A stretch of 64,000 nucleotides of DNA. It comes from Ktedonosporobacter rubrisoli. GTDB taxonomy: Bacteria > Chloroflexota > Ktedonobacteria > Ktedonobacterales > Ktedonobacteraceae. The stretch spans positions 10,168,001 through 10,232,000 of the forward strand of contig NZ_CP035758.1 in the NCBI RefSeq assembly GCF_004208415.1. The letters are read 5' to 3'. Shown piece by piece: positions 25,019 to 33,324 of this stretch (its first letter is position 1; every line of letters begins with the position of its first letter). The notes below the pieces were generated by a model. The model had not been told where the DNA came from. It did not search any database and worked only from the letters and a program-made list of their open reading frames with translations. A program made the position numbers and the translations under genes.

Positions 25019-25435
25019 ATGAAACAACCGATACAACATTTTTTTCTCCATATACCGAAGTCAAGGTATCGTATCGCTTTGGTAGCCATGGTGTTAGCGC
25101 TGGGGCTGCTTTTTGGCGTGGGACCTTCCCTGCATACGGCGCACGCTGCGTCAGCTGGAGAGCAATATGGCTGCCCCTCGGGAGATGCCTGCCTCTATCC
25201 GCAGGATGCAGGCTCGAACAACAATGTTCCTGAGCATAAATACTTCTATTATGGTGTCTATCAACTCCATAACGAGTATGGTATGCACTATTTCCTTAAC
25301 AATCAGTACGGCAGTGCCGTTGTCCGTCTATGTACTGACTGGCACGGCAAAAATTGCCCGAAGACGCTCCCGGCCGGTTACGCTGTGTATGATGACTTTG
25401 GCCCAATCAATTCTATCGTTCTCGCTGCTCATTAA
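25019..25435 (+). CDS. Small secreted protein resembling peptidase inhibitor family I36
   Basis: 138 residues. Signal peptide: basic start (MKQPIQ...KSRYR), hydrophobic core (IALVAMVLALGLLFGVG) and AHAA cleavage site at about residue 43. The mature part of about 95 residues has four cysteines (GCPSGDACLYP, RLCTDWHGKNCPKT), a Tyr-rich middle and a CPSGxxCLY opening typical of I36-like small secreted beta-gamma-crystallin-fold proteins. It might inhibit proteases or serve as an extracellular structural protein; function is inferred only from that pattern. AGAAGGA precedes the ATG by about 6 nt. A hairpin follows the gene at 25481. Confidence 0.7.
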   Translation: MKQPIQHFFLHIPKSRYRIALVAMVLALGLLFGVGPSLHTAHAASAGEQYGCPSGDACLYPQDAGSNNNVPEHKYFYYGVYQLHNEYGMHYFLNNQYGSAVVRLCTDWHGKNCPKTLPAGYAVYDDFGPINSIVLAAH

Positions 25436-25480
25436 AAGTTGCGTAGGGGGATCTTGACTTCCCTCTACCGTTTTCTCCAG

Positions 25481-25525
25481 GGGTCGATAATCAGCATTCT
25501 AATTGGTGAGCTGATCATCGACCCT
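25481..25525. terminator. Inverted repeat after the secreted protein gene
   Basis: GGGTCGATAATCAGC and GCTGATCATCGACCC pair except for one position, with a 14-nt loop. No T-run follows, so it is a weak terminator or an RNA-stabilising 3' stem. Confidence 0.5.
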
Positions 25526-25701
25526 AACTATTACCTCAAAACTGGGTCTTGTTCATCCCCGGGTAGTTGGATGATTGTAGTGCTCAGGCCCCGAGAGAAA
25601 TCACTCTAGAAGCGGGAAGATAAGAATAAGCTCGCTGGAATTCATGGCTGCTGGCGCATGTGTGATAGTATTGTGATTGTCCAGACCTGGGCAATCTTCT
25701 T

Positions 25702-26451
25702 TTATTGTCCTTCTTGTGCCTCCCCATTTGAGCTCTCGGGAAATAGAGGAAAGGGCGCATTGGCACTCTTAGGGCTGTACAGGTTGATAGAAAGCGATTC
25801 GACGGCGGGGTCCTTACGCAGGGTAATGAGCTCCTGCGCTAGCTGGAAAGCTCCTTTTGTTGCACATTCGATATTTAGCGTCTGCTTATCATCGATCAAT
25901 TGTACCTCAAAATTCTCGACCTTGGCTCCTGCTCTGATACAGGTGTCGTAAATGCGCTCTAATGGCGTTCCTTCAGTAGCGCTTACCTTAACCCGTAGCG
26001 TGTGCACAGCGCCAGGATTCCGTAGCAGGTGTTGTCTGAGAGGCTGAAGGAGGGTAAGAACGATAATGGTAAGGAACGTAGTCGCTATCGCTTCGAGGAG
26101 TAAGCCTGCCCCGCATGCTAAGCCAATGGCGGCAACCACCCAGACAGCGGCAGCGGTTGTAAGACCTTTGACCACCTCTTTATGAAGTAGGATCGTGCCG
26201 GCTCCCAGAAATCCGATCCCGCTCACGACCTGGGCTGCTATACGCGAAGGGTCGAGTTCGACAGCGCGCGTGCCAAGAATATCGGCGAAGCCAAAAGCTG
26301 AAACAAGCATGGTTAAGCACGAGCCGAGCGCTACAAGCGTGTGTGTACGTAGGCCGGCGGCGCGTTCTCCCCTTTCCCGCTCCAGCCCGACCAGGGCGCC
26401 AAGCACAAGAGCAAGGCCCAGACGGATCAGTGCAGTTTGCAAGCTGATCAT
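25702..26451 (-). CDS. MgtC/SapB family membrane protein
   Basis: 249 residues. The N-terminal MgtC domain has four to five membrane segments with the family motifs RLGLALVLGALVGLERER, AAGLRTHTLVALGS, VVSGIGFLGAGTI and LTTAAAVWVVAAIGL. The C-terminal ACT-like soluble part (about 150-235) has LRVKVSATEGTPLERIYD and FEVQLIDDKQ. In pathogens MgtC affects growth at low Mg2+ and ATP synthase; in other bacteria the role is unclear. The ATG at 26451 follows GAGAGGAG at about 9 nt; the longer reading to 26529 is not supported. Transcribed divergently from the RNase P RNA. Confidence 0.88.
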   Translation of the reverse strand: MISLQTALIRLGLALVLGALVGLERERGERAAGLRTHTLVALGSCLTMLVSAFGFADILGTRAVELDPSRIAAQVVSGIGFLGAGTILLHKEVVKGLTTAAAVWVVAAIGLACGAGLLLEAIATTFLTIIVLTLLQPLRQHLLRNPGAVHTLRVKVSATEGTPLERIYDTCIRAGAKVENFEVQLIDDKQTLNIECATKGAFQLAQELITLRKDPAVESLSINLYSPKSANAPFPLFPESSNGEAQEGQ

Positions 26452-26614
26452 ATATTTAGTACTCCTCTCAGTTGTTATGTAGCTATTTAGATAACGTTGA
26501 AGATACCTTAGTCGCCTCATAAGCTGCATGGTCGGGCGCGCTCGGCGTGGCTTCGCGCTTTGCTTAATTGCTGATAGTCTCTAGAGTGCAGCTTCAATGT
26601 CGGATAGTGCTCCT

Positions 26615-26632
26615 CTCTGTCATATGGCAGAG
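26615..26632. promoter_or_regulatory. 18-bp palindrome in the MgtC/rnpB intergenic region
   Basis: CTCTGT-CATATG-GCAGAG is symmetrical except for one pair and sits between the divergent MgtC-like gene and rnpB. It could be an operator for either; no known consensus matched. Confidence 0.3.
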
Positions 26633-26720
26633 ATAGATGACGAAGGAAAAGGCTTATATGGGCTGGGCGGAAATATTTTATGCCTCTGGACGGTTATATG
26701 TAGATGTGTTACTCTTAGTT

Positions 26721-27143
26721 GGCGAGTTTGAGGAAGACTGGCAATCGCGGGCTCAAGGCCCGAGGAAAGTCCGAACTCCATAGAGCAGAATGCTGGTTAA
26801 CGGCCAGAAAGGGTGACCTTGAGGAAAGTGCCACAGAAACATACCGCCTCTCTAGAACATCCCGTAAAGGGATGACTAGGCATAGGCAAGGGTGAAATGG
26901 TGAGGTAAGAGCTCACCAGCAGTCGGGTGACCGACTGGCTGGGTAAACCCCATTCGGAGCAAGACCAAGTAGAGGGGATGACACATGCTCAATGAGTATG
27001 CGCCTGCAGATTGCTCGTCTGTTAACCTTCGGGTTGGTCGCTGGAGGCATCAGGTAACTGCTGCCCTAGATAGATGGTTGCCGCCCGGGCTTTTGTGAGA
27101 AAGCCGGGGTACAGAATTCGGCTTACGGCTTCCTCGATCTCGC
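26721..27143 (+). ncRNA. rnpB: RNase P RNA, bacterial type A-like
   Basis: Catalytic RNA that matures tRNA 5' ends. The conserved regions are in order: GAGGAAAGTCCGAACTCC (CR-I/P4 5' strand, about 26770), ACAGAAACATACCGCC (CR-II, about 26834), AGCAAGACCAAGTAGAGG (CR-IV, about 26959) and ACAGAATTCGGCTTAC (CR-V/P4 3' strand, 27111-27126). The ends pair as P1: GCGAG..GAGGAAG (26722-26736) with CTTCCTC..CTCGC (27129-27143). Length of about 423 nt is normal. End positions are estimated from P1. Confidence 0.95.
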
Positions 27144-27154
27144 AAACAAAAAGC

Positions 27155-27189
27155 AGGGGACGGAAGGCATACAATGCTCTCCGTCCCCT
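27155..27189 (+). terminator. Terminator-like hairpin after rnpB
   Basis: AGGGGACGGA (27155-27164) and TCCGTCCCCT (27180-27189) form a perfect 10-bp stem with a 15-nt loop, 11 nt after the RNase P RNA. Only a short T-rich stretch follows. Confidence 0.65.
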
Positions 27190-27234
27190 CTTGAATAACC
27201 TCAAAAGTTCTGAAAGAAAGGGAATCAGTGTCTG

Positions 27235-27435
27235 TTACCTGCTCATCCGATCGTGCTCAATGAGCCAGCGGATAAACGAGAGGCGCCGGCTTTCTTCGAG
27301 TATTTCGCGATATTCAATTTCCTCGTTGATGTGCTCTTTCATGCGCATAAGATTTATTGCTTCAGCTTCGGAAAAGCCGAGGGAAATTAATTGTTGGAAT
27401 TTAGTATCTTCTGTCTTAGATGAAAATTCTGACAT
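27235..27435 (-). CDS. Small helical protein of unknown function
   Basis: 66 residues, highly charged and helical (FQQLISLGFSEAEAINLMRMKEHINEEIEYREILEESRRL). The middle resembles a UBA-like or small coiled-coil fold. GGGAG lies 11 nt before the ATG. It has no recognised family, signal peptide or membrane segment. It follows the rnpB terminator on the opposite strand. Codon pattern and a ribosome-binding site make it plausibly real; no function is proposed. Confidence 0.5.
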   Translation of the reverse strand: MSEFSSKTEDTKFQQLISLGFSEAEAINLMRMKEHINEEIEYREILEESRRLSFIRWLIEHDRMSR

Positions 27436-27743
27436 AATAACAATGCTCCCTTATTGAATAGGCAGGACGGACTCTACGGATGAGGAGACATGTAAGCTTG
27501 ATGGTCTCTTACTTTACTTCGTATACGTGTGAACGCATCTTTCTAGATACAACATTTTTTTCTCCTCCAAAAATTTCATTCTGATGAGCAATTCTTCAAT
27601 TTTCTAAGATTTTGGGTCCAGCTTAATTTGGTTTATTAGTAAAACGCGCTAAACTTGTAAAAATGGTGGTTGAGAATGAGTGCATGCAATGTCGAATTTA
27701 AATGTAATACTTCTGGCTAAGAAGCCATTTTAAACTATCCTAA
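27436..27743. other. Gene-free stretch
   Basis: AT-rich DNA between the small helical protein gene and glycerate kinase. Contains the presumed promoter of the former. A weak TGGCT-TCTT-AGCCA stem near 27718-27731 could end the glycerate kinase transcript. Nothing else recognised. Confidence 0.4.
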
Positions 27744-28892
27744 CTATCTATTCTTTATAAGGTTACCAATTTTCAGTAACCGAAGAGCGCGTTCGGTGGC
27801 ATCACTGGTGAGCCTGGCTGCATGTTCCATAGCATATGATAAGGGCATTGGCGCATCGGGAAGGGTAGCTACAGCATCGATACCCAGGGCATAGATAGCG
27901 CGATAGCCTTCACCCAGACCACCGGCCAGGGCTATCACTGGCAAATTATAGTGTTTAGCCAGCCTGGCAACGGCTCCAACACTTTTCCCATACGCGGTTT
28001 GTTCATCAAGTTGTCCTTCGGCTGTGATCACGAGATCTGCGTTGGGCAGCTTCTCTTCGAGGCTGACAGCTTCCAGGATGAGGCGCGAACCGGGGCGTAA
28101 TTTGGCCTGCAAAAAGGCAATTAGTCCGGCTCCCAGACCGCCAGCTGCGCCAGCCCCTTCAAGTGTATATACGGATATATGCAAGTCGCGTTCGATAATT
28201 TTTGCATAATTGTCTAATGCCGCATCCAACTGGCTTACCATCTCTGGCGTTGCCCCTTTTTGTGGCCCATAGACAGCAGAGGCTCCGCTTGGGCCGCATA
28301 GAGGATTAGTGACGTCGCTAGCTACCTCAAATGTGCAATCCCGCAGGTGTGGATCTATCCCGTCCGTAGAAATGTGGGCTAGCCTGGCCAGGGCAGCGCC
28401 GCCGCGTGCCAGTTCCGTTCCCTGAGCGTCGGTAAGTGATGCTCCCAGGGCCTGGGCCATGCCTGCTCCTCCGTCGTTGGTGGCGCTTCCGCCAATACCG
28501 ATGATGAAATGACGGCAGCCGTAGTCTAAGGCGGCGCGCATCAACTCGCCAACTCCATAAGTTGTGGTGATGCGCGGATCTCGTTGTTCTGGAGGAACCA
28601 ATGGTAGACCTGAGCTGGCCGCCATCTCGATAGCCGCTGTGCGCTGATCGCCAAGTACACCAAAGAATGCTCTGACGGGTTCTCCAAGCGGTCCGGTGAC
28701 AGTTTGCTGAACTATCTTGCCGCCAGTAGCGTCAACCAGAGCCTGGACTGTGCCTTCTCCTCCATCTGCGATGGGGACGATCTCAAGCTCTGCATCGGTA
28801 TAGACGGCATGAATTCCCTTGGCGATAGCATGTCCAGTTTCCGCAGCGGTGAGGCTGCCTTTGAGGGCCTGGGGAGCGATGACAATACGCAT
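27744..28892 (-). CDS. Glycerate kinase (GlxK/GarK family)
   Basis: 382 residues. Phosphorylates D-glycerate (2-phosphoglycerate is the usual product of this family). Motifs: MRIVIAPQALKGSLTAAET at the N-terminus, PIADGGEGTVQALV, GIGGSATNDGGAGMAQALGA and ITAEGQLDEQTAYGKSVGAVARLA. The start at 28892 follows GAGGAG at 8 nt and begins the conserved domain; the open frame extends to 29000 without family similarity. It could use glycerate formed by the beta-hydroxyacid dehydrogenase at 7914 if that enzyme is a tartronate semialdehyde reductase. No operon partner is adjacent. Confidence 0.93.
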   Translation of the reverse strand: MRIVIAPQALKGSLTAAETGHAIAKGIHAVYTDAELEIVPIADGGEGTVQALVDATGGKIVQQTVTGPLGEPVRAFFGVLGDQRTAAIEMAASSGLPLVPPEQRDPRITTTYGVGELMRAALDYGCRHFIIGIGGSATNDGGAGMAQALGASLTDAQGTELARGGAALARLAHISTDGIDPHLRDCTFEVASDVTNPLCGPSGASAVYGPQKGATPEMVSQLDAALDNYAKIIERDLHISVYTLEGAGAAGGLGAGLIAFLQAKLRPGSRLILEAVSLEEKLPNADLVITAEGQLDEQTAYGKSVGAVARLAKHYNLPVIALAGGLGEGYRAIYALGIDAVATLPDAPMPLSYAMEHAARLTSDATERALRLLKIGNLIKNR

Positions 28893-29420
28893 GGTGGCAT
28901 CTCCTCGTGCTAATCTATGTATGTACCGGCTTGCTCTTCTATTCCCGTCCCAAATTACAATATGGAAGCAAGCGTCGTCAAATGATGCATCAGGCTTCAT
29001 GGCTCACATTGTTATTGTGTTTCTTATAGCCATTGAATATTAACCCACGCTTGTTCGCCACATGTATTTAATAAGAGGAACAGGTTGCTGGAATGAGAAT
29101 AAAGCTCTAGCAAAGCTACAGGAGATGCGGGAAAATACTTTCGGAATTGCAATTATAGGTTATATAAAGCGCTATTTTGTAGAAAGATGCATGAAATACA
29201 GTAAGCTCTTTCGGCCAGATGACAATCCAGGGAGAAAGGACTATACTATGCAGTGTCCTCAATATAGATCGTACTTAGCTTGTAAACCGCAGCCTTACTT
29301 CGGTGCGAGTAAGATCTATTTGTTAGATAAAAAGCCAGACAAAGGCTCTGGTTGAGAATTTAGCGAGTTGTGATGTAAGTCTCACCAATTCTCTATTTTA
29401 GCAAAAAATGGAGTTTTCTT
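28893..29420. other. Gene-free stretch between glycerate kinase and ctaG
   Basis: About 530 bp separating divergent genes. A 97-codon plus-strand ORF (29062-29355) lacks a ribosome-binding site and any recognisable features, so I do not call it. A GAGAATT...AATTCTC inverted pair (about 29354-29394) lies just before ctaG. Confidence 0.4.
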
Positions 29421-30311
29421 ATGCAGGGCGGACTCTCTTCGACGTGGAATTGGAATCCCGTAGTGCTTATTTTCTTGCTTGGATTAAGCCTGCTCTATAT
29501 TTTTGGCGTGAGAGCAGCGCGCAGACGTTACGCGCAAAATCAGCAGGATGAGCCGATAAGGGGTTACCATATCGTGGCTTTCTTTGCCGCTATTCTGATT
29601 GCGGCAGCAATGTTTCTTACACCTATAGCTACTATTGGACGTACACAGCTATTTGTCATACACATGGCTCAAGTAGTCATTTTAATAACGCTTTGTACAC
29701 CTCTCATGATGTTTGCTTGCCCCAAGATATTGCTGCGCATCGTGCTTGAGGCGCCGGTTGTCGGGACTCTCGTTCGCTGGCTGACCTTCCCTGTTGCGGC
29801 CTCGGTAATCTTCAATCTTGTTTTTCTACTCTGGCATACTCCAACGCTCTTTGACATGGCTCAGGCCAGCCCTGCACTCTATGATATTGAATTGCTCAGC
29901 ATTTTTGTGACCTCGTGGCTGAACTGGTGGCCGCTGATTGGTTCCAAGCGCGAGCATCATATGAGTTATCCTGTGCAGATACTTTATACCTTCTTTGATG
30001 GCCAGCCCGTTGATATTCTGGCTTTTATCCTGGTCTTCAGCGGTACGACAGTGTATCCACATTATGTACCGCCCGCCCAGTTTGGCATTCCCCTTTTCGG
30101 CGATCAAGCCTCGGGAGGCGCATTACTGTTGGCTCCTGGGTTGGTCGACTTCATCGTGATGACCCCTCTCTTTTTCCGCTGGCTGGGTCAGATAGAACAG
30201 CGCACAAGGCTGGATGATCTACGCCGGCAAGAAGAAGCTGAACTGGAAGAGGACGATGAGCTAGAGTTAGAAGAGGGAGAAATTGAATTAGGGAATGAGG
30301 CGAACATGTAG
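29421..30311 (+). CDS. ctaG: CtaG-type cytochrome c oxidase assembly factor
   Basis: 296 residues, about seven membrane segments. Recognisable caa3-CtaG family features: HMAQVVILITLCTPLMMFACP, FNLVFLLWHTPTLFDMA, TSWLNWWPLIGSKREHHMSYPVQ split around the loop, and DQASGGALLLAPGLVDFIVMTPLFFRW. Helps insert copper or assemble the caa3-type terminal oxidase. The last 45 residues form a strongly acidic tail (EEAELEEDDELELEEGE) not usual for the family. TGGAG precedes the ATG by 7 nt. No oxidase subunit genes are nearby. Confidence 0.85.
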   Translation: MQGGLSSTWNWNPVVLIFLLGLSLLYIFGVRAARRRYAQNQQDEPIRGYHIVAFFAAILIAAAMFLTPIATIGRTQLFVIHMAQVVILITLCTPLMMFACPKILLRIVLEAPVVGTLVRWLTFPVAASVIFNLVFLLWHTPTLFDMAQASPALYDIELLSIFVTSWLNWWPLIGSKREHHMSYPVQILYTFFDGQPVDILAFILVFSGTTVYPHYVPPAQFGIPLFGDQASGGALLLAPGLVDFIVMTPLFFRWLGQIEQRTRLDDLRRQEEAELEEDDELELEEGEIELGNEANM

Positions 30312-30341
30312 GGCTCTCTCCTTAGCCTTGCTGCATTTATA

Positions 30342-30932
30342 TTATGCATTCCAGGAACAAGGCAAGTGTAAGGCTTGCTGTAGCCGCTGCTCATAGACGT
30401 GGCGAGGAATTTCTGTAACGCCTAATGTGGCCAGGTGGGGCGTAATAAATTGGGTATCGTGGAGCGTGTAGCCGCGCGTTTGCAGATGCTCGACCAGGGC
30501 GACCAGGCAAACCTTTGAGGCATCTGTAGCCTGGGAGAACATGCTTTCGCCCATAAAGGCCCCACCAATAGCTATGCCATAGAGGCCACCGACAAGCTCT
30601 CCATCTTTCCAGGCCTCGACGCTATGCGCGAAGCCTGCATGATATAAATAGGTATATGTTTTAATAAACTCCTCGTTAATCCAGGTCTCCTCACGGTCAG
30701 CACAGCTGCGCATGACCTGCTCGAAGGCTGTATCTATGCGGATCGTGAAGATGCTCTTTCGTATGGTGGCGCGTAGAGAACGTGAAATATGCAGATTCTC
30801 GTGTTCCAGGATAGCCCGCGGATCGGGGGCGTACCAGCTAATGCGCCCTTGTTCGTCTGCCATCGGAAAGATGCCCTGTGCATAGGCCCTGATTACCAGA
30901 GCCGGGTCCAGAGATTCGGGTCGTTTGCGCAT
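30342..30932 (-). CDS. aat: Leucyl/phenylalanyl-tRNA--protein transferase
   Basis: 196 residues. Transfers Leu or Phe from tRNA to proteins with N-terminal Lys or Arg, marking them for ClpS/ClpAP degradation (N-degron pathway). Motifs: AYAQGIFPMADEQGRISWYAPDPRAIL, RIDTAFEQVMRSCADRE, TWINEEFIKTYTYLYHAGFAHSVE and LYGIAIGGAFMGESMFS, then HDTQFITPHLATLGVTEIPR. The ATG at 30932 is preferred; a TTG at 30944 in the same frame is possible, and no strong Shine-Dalgarno decides. Converges with ctaG. Confidence 0.93.
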   Translation of the reverse strand: MRKRPESLDPALVIRAYAQGIFPMADEQGRISWYAPDPRAILEHENLHISRSLRATIRKSIFTIRIDTAFEQVMRSCADREETWINEEFIKTYTYLYHAGFAHSVEAWKDGELVGGLYGIAIGGAFMGESMFSQATDASKVCLVALVEHLQTRGYTLHDTQFITPHLATLGVTEIPRHVYEQRLQQALHLPCSWNA

Positions 30933-31048
30933 ACTTTGACTCAACTATCTTCTTCGCTTACCGTGAGGGTTGGCCTGGATTCTCTACCATCAGGCGCCAA
31001 CAATAATAGCATATTGGGCGCCTGATTGGAAATGGACTTACCAGTTTG

Positions 31049-32857
31049 TCAGCCGCGAGCGAACCATTTAAGATAGACGGCGATTCTTGGATTCACACCT
31101 TTCACCATCTCCATATCTTCGCCAGTCAGAGGCTTGATCCACAGCAGTAGCCCAAGGCAGAGCACAATAAAGAGGCAGCCAGAGATGACCAGGAGAGTGC
31201 GGTCTGCTGGATGCCAGAGAATGCTAGGGAGCGCAGCAAGGATCAGGGCCAGTAAGAAGCGCAAAGTGAACTTGATGGGGTATTTGTGGGGCAGATCGCG
31301 CCACAAGAAGGCTAATAGGAGCCCTCCCGTCAGTACTCTGGCAACTCCATCGGCGATCAGCGCTCCGGCTGGCCCGAAGGAGGGGATTAAGATAGCTCCC
31401 ATGATAATAAGCGCCAGGATGCCTATCCATTCGCCAAGCACAACCAGCCGGGACTTATTTACCACATAGAGGGTAGATTGATGAATAGTAGTGCCCAATA
31501 CGCGTACAAAGATATTAAAGAAGATAAAGATCGCGAGCAAAGGCCCGACAGGATCATAGGTACTTCCGTATAAGGCATGGGCAATATTTGGTGCGTTAAA
31601 CAAGCAGAAGACCAGACCAGGGGCCGCAAGCAGCGTCTCGACCCTGATCAGCGTTTGCCAGGAAAGGGATAAACGTTCGTAATTGTTCCCTACGAAGGCT
31701 GCGGCAAGCGCCGAGCCGGCAACTCCGCCAAAGCCTGTGACCAATAACAGATTGGCCGCATCTGCAAGTTGGAAGGAAAGATTGAAGTAGCCGACATCAA
31801 TCAATGATATGGCAAAGACGCCAAGAAGGATGATAGAGATCTGCTTAAGCAAAGCCCCTGTGGCCAGATTGGTTAACCAGGCCGAAATACCTAGCTGGAA
31901 TAAGGGCTTTAAGGGTTGCTTATAACTAGCCCCTCGCTTGAGAAGTAAAGGAGCTAGCCAGATAGCGAAAGCCAGCATATTAAGCACAGAGCCGATGGCC
32001 AGTAGCCAGATCATGCCTGTGATGCCTCCGCCGAGCTGTAGAACGATGAAACCTATAATGAGCATGGCAAGCTGGGTCAGGCTGCCAATGACCAGCACAA
32101 TGTGCATACGCATCAAGGCTGCACATACGGCGTTAAGCAGGCTACCTACGCTACTCCCTACTACATAAATGGAAATAGGGATAATATAAGCCTGAAGTTC
32201 AGGGTTGCGCAGCCCCGCCGCAACTTGCTGAGCTTGAATATCGATAGCCCCTTTTAAGAAGGAAAGCTTGAGATGGATAGAGAGATGGGAGAACTCGATA
32301 AGCGTTGCTAAGACTGGTAAAGCAAAGAGTATTACGATAACGCTTACAGCTAGAATTCCTAGGCGCGCCATCAGCAGGCGCCTGATTAATGAAGCGGCTG
32401 ATGCTGGTCCGTGTTCAGCAAATACCCGTGGTACAAAGGTATAGGTAGCGTCTTCAAAACCGAAGGCTACAACGTAGAGAATTGTGTTATATGCCGTCTG
32501 CACTACGGCATAGATACCGTACTGCTCGGTAGATACTTCATGAGTGATAACGAGTGTGAGCAAAAATATTGAGATAAAAAACCACAACCCATAGGCCTGG
32601 TTGAGCAGATAGCTGTTAGGGGTACGCTTTAGAAGCTCTCGCGCTCCTGCTTCCCCTAACGATATGTCAGTTTCTCGAAGGATCGAGGCTGCGGCAACAG
32701 ACTTGCCTGACGATGGCTGTTGTAAGCCATCGGCTGTTTGCTCTTTCCCTCCTACTTTTGAGTTGTTGTTTTCCATAGATGAAATGTGCTTGTATGTTTC
32801 TAGTTGACCAGTGTTTATACGTAGTAGTCGTAATGGGCGTAGCGTTAGTTTACTCAT
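31049..32857 (-). CDS. Polysaccharide flippase-like membrane protein (MOP superfamily)
   Basis: 602 residues. A hydrophilic N-terminus of about 85 residues is followed by 13-14 membrane segments, starting at YGLWFFISIFLLTLVITHEVSTEQYGIYAVVQT, the usual opening of Wzx-like transporters. The family moves lipid-linked sugars across the membrane. Its partner is a 145-residue membrane protein whose stop codon lies 15 bp upstream. The downstream neighbour of that pair on the same strand is a cell-wall glycosidase, so a role in cell envelope or exopolysaccharide is plausible. Start uncertain: ATG 32857 (MSKLTL) has AGGA 12 nt upstream, while ATG 32869 in the same frame lies too close to it. Confidence 0.78.
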   Translation of the reverse strand: MSKLTLRPLRLLRINTGQLETYKHISSMENNNSKVGGKEQTADGLQQPSSGKSVAAASILRETDISLGEAGARELLKRTPNSYLLNQAYGLWFFISIFLLTLVITHEVSTEQYGIYAVVQTAYNTILYVVAFGFEDATYTFVPRVFAEHGPASAASLIRRLLMARLGILAVSVIVILFALPVLATLIEFSHLSIHLKLSFLKGAIDIQAQQVAAGLRNPELQAYIIPISIYVVGSSVGSLLNAVCAALMRMHIVLVIGSLTQLAMLIIGFIVLQLGGGITGMIWLLAIGSVLNMLAFAIWLAPLLLKRGASYKQPLKPLFQLGISAWLTNLATGALLKQISIILLGVFAISLIDVGYFNLSFQLADAANLLLVTGFGGVAGSALAAAFVGNNYERLSLSWQTLIRVETLLAAPGLVFCLFNAPNIAHALYGSTYDPVGPLLAIFIFFNIFVRVLGTTIHQSTLYVVNKSRLVVLGEWIGILALIIMGAILIPSFGPAGALIADGVARVLTGGLLLAFLWRDLPHKYPIKFTLRFLLALILAALPSILWHPADRTLLVISGCLFIVLCLGLLLWIKPLTGEDMEMVKGVNPRIAVYLKWFARG

Positions 32858-32871
32858 ACTATAATACATTC

Positions 32872-33309
32872 CTAGCGCACTTTAAAGACATAGCGGCACA
32901 GCCAGCCAATGCCTCCTAGTGCGGCAAACAACTCTAGCACACTTACATTTGCCACGATATGGTCGCTGGAAAGAAGATAAAATGCACCAACTTTGAAGGT
33001 GGCAGCAATGACAAAAAGTCCTAAGCCGATCCATGCAGGTAGAGTAGCATACAGTAGTGCGCGTTGCCAACAATTAGCAAGAAAACCGATAACCGTTGGT
33101 ACTATATAAAGCAAAGCGGCGACTAATGGAGCAATGACTGGAGGAAAGGGACCATCTATGGTAGCACTGTCTAACATTGGTAGCAGCCGAGCCCATAATT
33201 GGGCCGGAATAAGAGCCAGAAGAACGAGCACTGTTTCCAGAATGATCAGACCGATTAGGATGATCTGCAGGTTGCGCTTGATATTTAATTGTATCGCACT
33301 TATATACAT
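32872..33309 (-). CDS. Small four-helix membrane protein
   Basis: 145 residues with four predicted membrane helices (IILIGLIILETVLVLLALIPA; PVIAPLVAALLYIVPTVIGFLA; LPAWIGLGLFVIAATFKVGAFYLL; LELFAALGGIGWLCRYVF). Not recognised. It sits 15 bp after the glycosidase gene and just before the flippase gene, all on the minus strand, so co-expression is likely. Confidence 0.6.
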   Translation of the reverse strand: MYISAIQLNIKRNLQIILIGLIILETVLVLLALIPAQLWARLLPMLDSATIDGPFPPVIAPLVAALLYIVPTVIGFLANCWQRALLYATLPAWIGLGLFVIAATFKVGAFYLLSSDHIVANVSVLELFAALGGIGWLCRYVFKVR

Positions 33310-33324
33310 TGCAAATCCTCTCGC

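Noticed and set aside
29062..29355. 97-codon plus-strand ORF before ctaG
   Set aside because: No Shine-Dalgarno, mixed composition, no recognisable domain; not enough to call a gene.
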